Assembly (NCBI RefSeq): GCF_021917145.1 | Contig: NC_061073.1 | Span: 11,986,017-12,050,016 of the forward strand | Length of the DNA stretch: 64,000 nucleotides | Direction of reading: 5' to 3' | Source of the DNA: Hypomesus transpacificus | Lineage: Eukaryota > Chordata > Actinopteri > Osmeriformes > Osmeridae | Shown: one piece after another, positions 45,232 to 54,714 of the stretch | How the letters are laid out: every line of letters starts with the position of its first letter | Numbering within the stretch: position 1 is the first letter of the stretch | The notes under the pieces: generated by a model | Seen by the model: the letters and a program-made list of their open reading frames with translations, nothing else | Told to the model about the DNA's origin: nothing | Databases searched by the model: none | Program-made: the position numbers and the translations under genes

Positions 45232-48200
45232 GTACCTGGCTACAGCAATCTAATACTTTTATGTAATGTTGTTTCAAGAACTTCTTGAACGTGGAAATGT
45301 TTGTAATGCCCTGTGATATCACTCAAGTGCTTTTTCCCTTGTGGTATCATGAATGTCTGGTACTGGGCAGTTTTAAAACCCTTGTCAGATAGAGTAAAGG
45401 CAGAACAAGGACGATTAAGGCTCATTTGGTTCTGTTTTGTCTGGCTGCCAACATAAAGTCCTCCCATATAGTGGTCTGTGGTACCTGAAAATTGCAGGTA
45501 TAGCGATAGATCATACCTGTAATTGTGGAGCTATTTCACAAAGTCTGGTCTATGTTTGAATTTTTGACATGTGTTATGGGACCTTGGAGCTAAACCTGTT
45601 ATTATGTGCATACATGTCCGGGAAGAAAGGAGAACACTGAAAAATACTTTTCGTTTAACGTTACGCTAGGTATCTTATTGTCTGAGATGTGATTTAATGT
45701 TTGACATGCAGGTGAAAGGTAGAACATTTTTTAAGTTGAAAAATGTGCATGAACAAGCATTATTGACAGAGCCTTATGCAAAAAGTACTTCTGGACACCT
45801 AGCATTTACAGTTTATTTCAGTCACTTTCTCAGATTGCCATTGAAATTCTCAAAACGACTTCTTCACCATCCACATCTAATTACTTGTGCACGTCACAAA
45901 AGCAATTACTGATTGTTTTGAAGAAATTGCAATAGTTTTGGTACATTCATGCAAATGATTATGCACAATGGTCTTTTTTCTACATTATCAATGTCTCATG
46001 TCTTACCCCCAAAAAATCATCTAGGCATTAGTCCAATATTCCAGTGCATACATCATTACATGCAAAATGGTTGAACCAGTTATCATAATTGTAATTTCCC
46101 TTTCAGTACAATGTTGCATGGGTGCTTCCTAACATTTCTACCAATTTTTTGGTAGAACATTTTAATTGTTTCCTTTGTACTATGCAGTGCTGTAAAATTG
46201 TAACATGGTCTGTGAACAAACTACAGCACAAGCAGTAAAGCATGCCCCAAGCGTGAATCATGTATAATCTCTTGCAATCAAGCTCCCACATACAACAATG
46301 TGTAACTTTGCTCTATAACATTTTTTTATATGCCACGTAGAAAAAGTGCATCCCTGGGCATTTTCAGTCATCATTATCCAAACTTTGGCCATAGTTGATC
46401 AAAAACAACTTACAGAATACTGACAACATGGCAAAGCATTTTGACTACTACCTTGTTTGTGATTAAAAAAAGAACTTACTGAGAGACAAAGAAGGATTTT
46501 GAGCTATCTTTACAGACTTTAATTGTTTTGAGAAAATGCACTTACTGTTTTGCAAATGTTAAGGATGATTCCAGAAATTTACCAAAACGACTGAGAAACT
46601 GTAAAACAAAGTTTGGTGAGAGAACAGTTAGGTCTTTCATTGTGCTGTCACTATGTGCAACAGTACAGCAGGTACTGCACTCAGGTGACAGGTTGTCTAC
46701 TTATCTATTTTCTGTACCCTGAAAAACTAATGCCCTTCTTAACACCTGAGGCTCTATCAGTATTTTTTGCTTGTGTGACTGTGTGTGTGTGTAGTACAAA
46801 TATAGGCAACGCTTAAAACCTACAGCTACTTTGAATACACATTTGACCTTAATTGCTTTGAGAAATGTAAAAATTAATGTAACCCTGCGGCACTGAAAAT
46901 GATTCCAACCTTTATTAGCAGTGCATACTACATCCAGGCAACACTTTTCACATGCTGAATTGGAATTGTGTATTTGGTTTACAATTTTGATACACTTAAA
47001 CATAAGTGCCCAATCTTGACAAAACTATTGCCATCTTAAACGTTCCAGTACCTGCCTAATCAGAAGTGAGATGAAATGGAACACATTATTGAAGACATAT
47101 GAACCAGGATATGTCCTTGGTAGACAGTGTTCAAGTGTCATATTTGTATATTGGTTATGAATGTCAGCTCCACACTTGCATAAGTACAAAACCAAATAAA
47201 ACCGTTCTTATTACAATCTCCCCAGTCAGTATAGGTCATGGTACAGATGTGTAGGAAAATAAAATATAAGATTAAACTCAACACACTATGTCCAATAAGT
47301 TTTTCCGATATGTTATCTTGCATGTCTTTGGTGTGCAGTCAATATTTATTTTCTTATCTTGCAATGACGCAAAATTGTCATTTGCCAACTTTAAATGGCC
47401 CTAAATTATGCTCACATACTCTCCCTGAAACCTAATGGTCTTAAATGCAAAAATATTTTGAAAGGTTACCTGGCTTGAAGATACACTTTGGCTTTGATAG
47501 AAGGTTCTGCTACAAAATTGCCACGTCAACATATATATATATATATGTGTATAGAACAACTTCAGGGAATTGAGTGAGGCACAGTGAAATCAGCACGAGA
47601 TCAGATGGGGTTATATTTAAAGCTTCCTTGACCAATAAGTCACCATTAATCGAAACTTTCAAGAATTCATCGAATTACTCACAAATTCAGTTTTCAATAT
47701 TCTATGAAGAATTTAGTTTCCTAATAATTTCCCCTTAAAGTAAAGACGTGATCCTGGTAAAGATTTAAGTTCTTCACAAAGCATCTTCGCCTTTAAGAGA
47801 GTTTGTAGAGAGTGTCTGAAGGAGAGGAGAAAATTGCCAAACGACAGAGGTAGTTCCCCTATTTGCAATCTTCTCCAAACGCTGAATGACAAGTCAGCTA
47901 ATGAAACGCTACACATTGGATTGTGCGTCAATCTCATTCGAGATACGCTCACGTCTCCCATCAAACACAATTACAATATGATGGCTGAAATGAAAGAGAT
48001 CACAGCCCTAAGGTAAATTTGGCACCTGAAAAATGCAACACTGGTGCAGAATTGACAGGGTCCATTGCAGCCTTCCATCAGCAAGGTGATCACACAAACG
48101 ATCACAGCGCTGTCAGTCTCATATAGTCATGCAGCTCATTTCATTTCCACTGAATGTCCACACCTTACTGGCTCTCAATTGTTTTTCATCAACCAATCAC

Positions 48201-49505
48201 ACCTTTTTTAAACAGCCTTTCTCAACCCTGGTGCTTGGGACCCTCCTACCCTGCATGTTTGAGATGTTTCCTTTTTCCAATGCACCTGGTTCCAATGAAT
48301 GGGTCGTTACCAAGCTGAGCAGATGCCTGACGACACCATTTGTTTGAATCAGGTGGGTTGGAATAGGTTGCTGAAGGTTGTGAGAAAGGAGCAAATGGCT
48401 CTACGTTATACTATGTTCACATTGGTCCATTGGCTCATAAACTAGTCATATGTTTTAAAGTTATAGTTTATACATAGCATAAGAGTACACCGTTTTGTAA
48501 ACATCTTATAAAAACAGACATATTGCTAAAATTGTTTACTGCATAGAATTAAGGGTAGACTGGAGGGTGGTATACCACTTCTTTGTCAGTGCTTAAAGTG
48601 CTATCAAAGTGATAGTACTTTTACAATCGATAGATAAAGTTACTATTTTAATGGGGTGAAGGAAACACCCTAAGTCAAATCAGGCCATTCTGACTAAAGG
48701 CCTGATGAACAAACTCCTGTCTGTGACAGAATGACTCGTCACCCCTACTTGTCCTCCTCTCTGCAAGTTTCTTGAAAAACAAACCACTAGGCTGTGACAG
48801 CGTTCCTAAAGGTCCCACCCAGAGGAAGTTTCTCACCGACCGGACGATTTAAATACATCTTTCATCTTATTGTTCATTGTTAGTCTATGTGGTTGTTTGT
48901 GGTTGTTAAATGGAGAGTACAGTGTCATACTGGCTGGGCAAGTACTTTGTTCTACACGAGTGGCTTGCATAGACCTTGGAGTAGGCTGTGCCTGTTGGAG
49001 TCTGATGCATCCCCTCAATCCAGTAGTCTAGAGACAGCATTCTGGTTGATTATGGTATATTGGCTATGTTGCAGATGCTGGTTCTGGTTTAAGGGGTCGA
49101 TTCTCACCTAAAAGCCAAAATGTCATCCTGTTCGTCATCGTGTCAACAGTTTCTATATGGTCGTACATCAGTTATAGTGTCAGTTATGTCAGACAAGTGG
49201 ATGTATAAAGTAAGCTACAAGACGTGGTATTCAAGTGTTTCTCAAGCATGAGAACCCCGAAAGGAACTAATCGCCACATTCATCAGAAATGCAGAATGCA
49301 TTCATAGTACAGTATACAACGTTGGTGTTGACACAACCATTTGGCGTGTATGTCATATGTGTGCCAAGCACCGTTATCAAGCTTCATAGTTCAATGTAGG
49401 GCCCTCATGGGACAGTAATAACAAGGAGAGGGACTTCTCTCCTTCCTCATCCAAAACCAACCCCCCCGCATGCTACCTAAAGTGCCATCATCATCATCAT
49501 CATCA
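45232..49505. other. Spacer between the second and third hyaluronidase genes
   Basis: AT-rich, with no hyaluronidase-like exon, so I see no fourth gene or pseudogene. It contains a hAT-like repeat remnant (48,214-48,372), a short (AT)n run near 47,530 and an (ATC)n run at 49,487-49,507. Confidence 0.55.
48214..48372. mobile_element. hAT-like non-autonomous element remnant
   Basis: TTTCTCAACCCTGGTGCTTG, GACCCTCCTACCCTGCATGT and GAGATGTTTCC at one side, with an imperfect palindrome (CACCTGGTTCCAATGAATG against TTTGAATCAGGTGGGTTGGA). The arrangement resembles a short hAT-type element common in vertebrates. Ends are decayed and no target duplication is clear. Confidence 0.5.
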
Positions 49506-49507
49506 TC
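49487..49507 (+). repeat. (ATC)n microsatellite at the hyal4 stop codon
   Basis: Seven ATC-type units run up to the last codons of the third hyaluronidase gene on the opposite strand. Just inside the coding end the sequence is also low-complexity. Confidence 0.85.
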
Positions 49508-51147
49508 ATAATACCACTAATCCCAGAATAGAGAAGTTCAACATGAGCAGTAACATCATCAGTCCGTACGCATTATCAGTTTGTGGAGCCGAGCTCTCCA
49601 TTTTTCTGTCTTTCTCTTCTCCCCCGATCTCATTTCCTTCCTCTTCATCCGTCCATTTGTTCTCCTCCTCCTCCTCCTTTCTCCACTCCTCCTCCTCCTC
49701 CTCCTGGTCTGCCCCCCCTTCCTCCACCACCACTTCGTTCAGACTGTCACACCTCTCCCCGGTGTGGCCCTCGTAGCAGTGGCAGCGGAACCTCTCGGCC
49801 AATAGCTGCAGCTCGCGCTGCGAGTGCCAACCCGTAACCAGGAAGTCGCCGTCTCCGGAGGGCTGGATGCGGTAGCTGTCGGCGCTCAGGTGGAGGTAGT
49901 GGGGGGCGTAGGGGTCCCTCCTGACGCAGCGCCCGTTGCTCTGGCACAGAAAGTTGCTGCAGAGCTCTGCGGCGCGCGTCACGTTGGTGATGTACTGGCC
50001 CAGACGATGGCTCAGGAAGGATTTCACCTTGGTGCAGTTGTGCTGGAGGGAGGGGGAGGGGGGGGGGGGGGGCAGAAGACAGTGGCATCGATGAAAATCC
50101 AAATCGTTATCTTTCCAATAAAGTGTTGATGGCTGGTATTGAGGCATGGACGAGGCAGCTTATGAACTATCTGTGACAAGTTCGAAGTTGGTTCAGATTT
50201 GAGTGAATGGGGTTGTAGAGCACAAGACTCGCAGAGCTAAAGGCCAGACATCAGTTAAGGGTTCAGACAAGGTCAAATCTCAGGGGGGCATATCCAGCGT
50301 TCTGACCACATGATGTGCTCTGTTGTCTGACTGGTTCTATCAATAGGTGGGGTTTGTCTTGTCCCAATTAGACGAGACGGATATCCACTATGTTTGGAAT
50401 GCGTGTCGGAATCTGAGGAATCCCATCTTCATCCCGTTTACTGACAGATGTGCTCTGTTTGTATTATGGTGCTGAAAGCTGTGTTGACATTGTGAGTGTG
50501 TCAAAACAAATGGCTGTGTTGCAGATGTTCAGCCACACGACCTCAAGGGGACACTTCATTTGACAACCCAAGCATTACAGTCTCATACTTTAAACCTACT
50601 GTGCAAATGTTGAATTATTCAATCCTAAATAACACAAAATGACAGTGTGTTATTGTTAGGAATCAGGAAACAGAAAGGCACTATAATACTGTAAAGTGAT
50701 GATGGGTAGAACTCAGTGGTAGAGGATTTGATTGGAGATCTAGAGGTTTCAGGGTTGAACCTCGTTATTATTTATTTCTGACAAAGAGGGTGTTTGGAGA
50801 GGAGAAAGGGGAGGACATGCGGTGAACGGCCTTGGCTGGATTCGAACCCATGTCTCCGCAGTGAAGCCCCAGCCTACATGGCGCACACAGTGGTCTGGTG
50901 AGCCACACGGGTGCCCCGCTAGATGTATACATTAACATGAATGCTGTACGGAGGTAGGCACCCTACTCTGTATGGTGTGTACCTAAAGTACACCTGGAGT
51001 TGGGAAACAGAGCGTTTGGAGTGATGCTGTGTGGAGGTTTGAAACATACTCTGGATGAGGTGAGGTTGAGGTCTCCCCAGATCACAAATCCAGCAGCACC
51101 TAAAGCAGCACTCTCCCCAATGGTGTGGATCAAGTCTTTCTGTGAAG

Positions 51148-51185
<38 letters not shown>

Positions 51186-52801
51186 AACAAGCCATCTTTA
51201 CAGTAGTCACATTACAGAATTCTTATACATTAAATAATACAATGATATCTGATATACATATAAATCCCACTTTTACTTTCATTATTTAGCAATTAACCAC
51301 TCCATCCTCTCTGATGTAGTACCATGCAACAACGTAATGAAGCATAATGCTCACTGTCACACAGCAGCTTTACGTCAGCTATTTTACTTTTTTTTGCCAC
51401 TAGAGGGTGCTAATCAGATTCATACATTATTTGACGGTCAACTCAGTTTATTTCACGGTATCATCATGAGCAAAGGGAAGAGAGATCGATCCTGGGTTTA
51501 GTGGACTCCACTACCACTGATGATTAAGCATGTATTAAGTAAACGTTTTATTCAGAGTTTCGTTTAGCACAAACATAACCTGGTCTTGGACAGTGACAGT
51601 GTGCCGCGGTCCGCGGATTTGATAAACATGATGCATCAGTGCTGAACAGGCTATCACAACTAAGTTTATTACTACAGCACAAGTCTACTAGTCAGTCAGG
51701 TAAGTTCCTTAACACTTAAGTTGAATGTGAGGTGGGTCAGGAAGGGCAGATTAAGTTGCTTTCCACCGTTGGCTGAGAGGAGACAGGTGTAATTGGCTCC
51801 AGAGGATCTCCAAAGCTTGGTGCTAGGTGTGGTGATCTTACCGTGGTGAGGAAGGCCATGGCCTCGTCCCTGTAACCCAGTCTCAGGTAGACATACGTAG
51901 GCAGGTCGTAGTCCAGCGAGGTGAGCGACGCGATCCTGATCGCCTCCAGCACCCGGTACTGGGAGAAGTGCAGGTTGCTGACGCTGTCCGTGTGACTCTT
52001 CCTGATGGCCACCGAGGGGAACAGCGCCGTGCTGCTGTTCCACAGCCACAGCAGCTCGTCGTTGCGCCGGCTCTCCTGCAGGGGGCAGGAGCCCGTGTAG
52101 TTGTCCTCGTGCAGATTGTAGTTGTGGCAGTCGGGGTAGAGGTAGAAGCCCCACAGGCCGTCGGGGCGTAGGCGCGTCCCCAGCTGGACGGTGCGCAGCA
52201 TGAACGCCCGGGCGCTCTTCTCGAAGCGCTCGCGCGCCAGCCCCTCGACCTGCGAGGCCGTCACGTTGATGTACGCCCTGGCGGTCAGCTCCCGGGACTT
52301 CCGCCGGTAGACGGCCTTCTTGTGCCAGTTGCGGTTCCACTGCGGCCGCCAGTGCTCCCAGTCGATGACGGCCAGGCCCCGGAAGCTTTGGGAGGGGATG
52401 AAGTGGCTGATGTCCTGGTAGGCCTTGATGAGGTGGGCGTCCAGGCTGCAGTTCTGAGGAAGCCCGCCGTTGACGGCCTGACCTTGGTCGGTGTAGTACG
52501 GGTAGTGGCCGAGCCGGTTGGCGTAGAAGATGGTGACGTTCTGGCCGGTGCGGACAGCCCGCGGGCTCCCGCTGATCTGGAAGAGGTGGTCGAGGTTGGC
52601 GGTGACGTTGTACTTGGTCGTGCACATGTCTAACGGGGCGTTCCAAGCGGCGACGAAGGGCTTGCGGCCAACCAATGGGAGCTTGGCGGGCTTCTGGCCA
52701 AAGGCGGTGTGGAAGAGGAGGAGGAGCCAGAAGCAGGTGAGGGCGCAGGTCACGGGGAGGGCGTGGGGGTTGGGGGCACTGCCCGCTGGCACCGCGGGCA
52801 T
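49506..52801 (-). CDS. hyal4: Hyaluronidase-4 (HYAL4) orthologue with Glu-rich linker and GPI-type tail, 528 aa
   Basis: GH56 family; mammalian HYAL4 prefers chondroitin sulfate over hyaluronan. Exons on the minus strand: 52801-51842 (320 codons), 51139-51050 (90 nt), 50042-49506 (stop), phase 0 at both junctions. HYAL4 identity rests on YPDCHNYN with [41 protein letters not shown] and CRCHY-type spacing, which I recognise as HYAL4-specific. Catalytic Asp147-Trp-Glu149 and Trp341 are present, but the substrate-binding Tyr of HYAL1 (Tyr247; PSIY in both neighbours) is Ala265 (PSVAIRKS); human HYAL4 also lacks Tyr there. After the EGF-like module comes a linker (453-497) with 23 Glu/Asp in 45 residues, then a hydrophobic GPI-type end ([18 protein letters not shown]). 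The ATG at 52,801 leads into a signal peptide. Exon 1 is much richer in GC than in the two neighbours. Confidence 0.93.
49615..49745 (-). repeat. hyal4: Coding (GAG)n-type microsatellite for the HYAL4 acidic linker
   Basis: On the plus strand the stretch is a run of CTC and CCT triplets; in the reading frame on the minus strand it gives Glu runs of six, five and three, broken by Trp, Lys, Arg, Asn and Thr. It falls between the EGF-like module and the GPI-type tail, where length change is tolerated. Confidence 0.85.
50704..50764 (+). mobile_element. tRNA-Cys-derived pseudogene or SINE head
   Basis: GGGTAGAACTCAGTGGTAGA, ATTTGATTGGAGATC and AGGGTTGAACC follow the layout of eukaryotic tRNA-Cys, with the anticodon region changed (TTGGAGA instead of TTGACTGCAGA) and the acceptor stem lost. 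It is not a functional tRNA. It lies in the intron between hyal4 exons 2 and 3. Confidence 0.7.
50789..50917 (-). mobile_element. tRNA-derived SINE (family 2), reverse strand
   Basis: On the minus strand: GGCACCCGTGTGGCTCACCA, CATGTAGGCTGGGGC, a perfect B box GGTTCGAATCC, then GCCGTTCACCGCATGTCCTC and a pyrimidine-rich end. The same elements, decayed, occur at 3331-3500. It lies in the hyal4 second intron next to the tRNA-Cys-like piece. Confidence 0.72.
51150..51182 (-). repeat. hyal4: (GT)16 run beside the hyal4 exon 2 splice acceptor
   Basis: On the transcribed strand 16 GT units end about seven bases before the acceptor CTTCACAG (exon 51,139-51,050). UG repeats next to a 3' splice site can bind TDP-43 and cause exon skipping in known cases; that role is inferred here. 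Confidence 0.9.
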
Positions 52802-52840
52802 CCTGGGCTCACGGGTCAACAAGGGCGTCCTTCAATCATC
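52802..52840 (-). promoter_or_regulatory. hyal4: hyal4 5' UTR segment with an upstream ORF
   Basis: A splice acceptor (CATCCCACCAG, ending at 52,841 on the minus strand) precedes a 39-base UTR segment. An upstream ATG at 52,839 opens a seven-codon frame (MIEGRPC) ending at TGA, 52,818-52,816, 14 bases before the main ATG. The 5' UTR exon(s) further upstream are not identified. Confidence 0.5.
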
Positions 52841-53110
52841 CTGGTGGGATGGAGGAGAGAGGCGGTTAGAAGAGAGAGAGGTGGGGAGAGGAAGAGAATG
52901 AGAGGGGAGGGAGAGAAGTGAGATGAAGGGAGGAAGAGAGATGAGGGGAAGTGATGGAAGGGCGAGATGGAGATGAGAGGGGGACTGAGAAAGGTGTCAA
53001 ATGAAGAGTGGAAGAGAATGAGAGGAGTGAGAGAAGAGGTCAAAGGAGGAAGAGGGTGAGAGGGTCGTTTTTGGAATGGTAAAAAAAAAAAGAGAGAGAC
53101 ATTTGAGAGG
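52841..53110. repeat. Polypurine/polypyrimidine tract upstream of hyal4
   Basis: About 270 bases of nearly pure G and A on the plus strand (pyrimidines on the hyal4 sense strand), made of GAGAG, GGAGAG and GAATGAGAGG blocks. It is an overlong pyrimidine tract for the intron ending at 52,841 and could form triplex DNA. Confidence 0.75.
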
Positions 53111-53746
53111 GTGGGAGCATAAGCAAGCAGGAGAAACACAGGGGAGGATGTTCAACCTCAGCAAATATACATAGTGCATCAGTTGTGTGCAGCATATCAC
53201 AAATTAATAGGATTACCAGGGATATTCCACATGATCCAACAACAAGTATAATAGGATTGTAATAGCGCCACCGACAGTGCCTTATGTTTCCATGATGAGG
53301 AATGAGTTCACCTGAGGAATTCTCCTGCCTCAGTTGACACCTAGGGGAGTCTGTCAGACGGCCGTTTTGATCCTGTCCACACGTTGCTCCAGTCTAACCC
53401 GTAAGATACCGACGTGCCCATAATGACAGGCTGCCTTGCCAAAAGCTGTCAGCCTGAGGCAGGAGCACAGACGTTGTGAACTTTTAAAGGGCAGTTACAG
53501 TGTTTTCCCATCTCCAACTTTGACCCTTCCCCTCTTTATAATACAGAAATGTAACACATTCAATTGAAGTGACACCGCCTAAAGATCTAGGGGGGGCAGT
53601 GTTCTCGGTACAAGACCCTTCCCTTGGAAAGCTATCTCAACTATGTGTATACATCATGAATTTCAAAGGCAGGGCTGAACGAGCATGACGAAACAAGCGA
53701 GACATGCAGTATCATCGAAAGATCCAGATTTGTAAAGCTCTTTCTT

Positions 53747-53798
53747 GAAAGTCACTTTGGATAAAAGCGTCTGCTAAATGAAAAGTAAATGTAAATGC
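53747..53798 (+). mobile_element. L2-type retroposon tail fragment
   Basis: GTCACTTTGGATAAAAGCGT followed by CTGCTAAATG and TAAATGTAAATG. Only the 3' tail is present, as in a 5'-truncated LINE or SINE. Confidence 0.7.
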
Positions 53799-54293
53799 TT
53801 TCCCTTCGCAATTACAACATGTGGAATTAAAGACTGGGGTTTAGGTGTTCCATAATCAAGCCTAAAAACATCAGTTTTGGAACATGAAATTTACATTGTG
53901 TAACAAATGCTTTTCATGCTTTTATTTTGATCATGGTACAAATGCAAAGAATTATCACCTAAATATTTCAATGCTAGCATTTAGGCTACACAGGACAGTT
54001 TGTGTAACTTGGTTGCTTGTTTCAAAATGTTTTCATCTTGCTTATGCTGTATGTCAGTTTCCTTGACCCGAATACCTTGCAGTTTTTGATGTCATTTACA
54101 GCAATTTAGTGCATGTAAAAACTGCTTTAGCCACAACTGCACCTAAGCCTAGTACTTTACTTAACAGTTTAAATATTTTTAATATTTCCAAATTGATGAG
54201 AGAAACCACTTCCACACCTTCACATTCTCAGAAATGATGTCTGGAGACATGTGGAGGGATCAGAGCAGAATCCTGACTCAAACCCTGGGATCT

Positions 54294-54362
54294 GGGGGTG
54301 AGGAGAGGGTTGGGGAGAGGAGTGAGGAGAGGGGTGAGGAGAGGGAGAGAGGGGGGGCTGGG
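54294..54362 (+). repeat. G-rich minisatellite (GTGAGGAGAGGG units)
   Basis: About five variant units of 12-14 bp followed by a seven-base G run. There are several GGG or GGGG runs, so G-quadruplex formation is possible. Confidence 0.75.
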
Positions 54363-54690
54363 CGCAGACTCGCCGGCTCTCGAACTGTAAACCACAACTG
54401 GGGACCTTTTACTGCACTTATGGAACTCATCACGGGTAACCTTGGTGATAATAGCAACATCGACTTTGTTCATCATTATTTCCTGTTTATGCGCTTGAGC
54501 GTGCGTGTGTGTGTGTCCGAGTGATGTGCATGGTCGATTAATAGGAGGTGGAGGGATTGATGGACAACAGAGGAAACCCTCTGTGGTTGTGCCATTGAAT
54601 GGAAAATATTTCGCTACAAGCTGAGACTTGATTTATTTTTTGAGGGTTCGGCGTCTTGCGTTCAACCAAGAAGGGGGAGGGATGTGGAGC

Positions 54691-54714
54691 GGGGGGGGGG
54701 GGGGGGGGGGGGGG
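54691..54714 (+). repeat. Poly(G) homopolymer, 24 bases
   Basis: An uninterrupted G run in intergenic sequence. Confidence 0.9.

Noticed and set aside
45232..49505. A fourth hyaluronidase gene or pseudogene between the second and third
   Set aside because: No WRP.W, PDC.NY or [12 protein letters not shown] segment on either strand.
50704..50764. Possible functional tRNA-Cys gene
   Set aside because: The anticodon loop is altered, the acceptor stem does not pair and there is no T-run terminator; it is a tRNA-derived pseudogene.
51696..52646. 316-codon second frame on the minus strand across hyal4 exon 1
   Set aside because: Pro/Arg/Gln-rich shadow frame caused by high GC at third positions; the HYAL4 frame carries all catalytic motifs.
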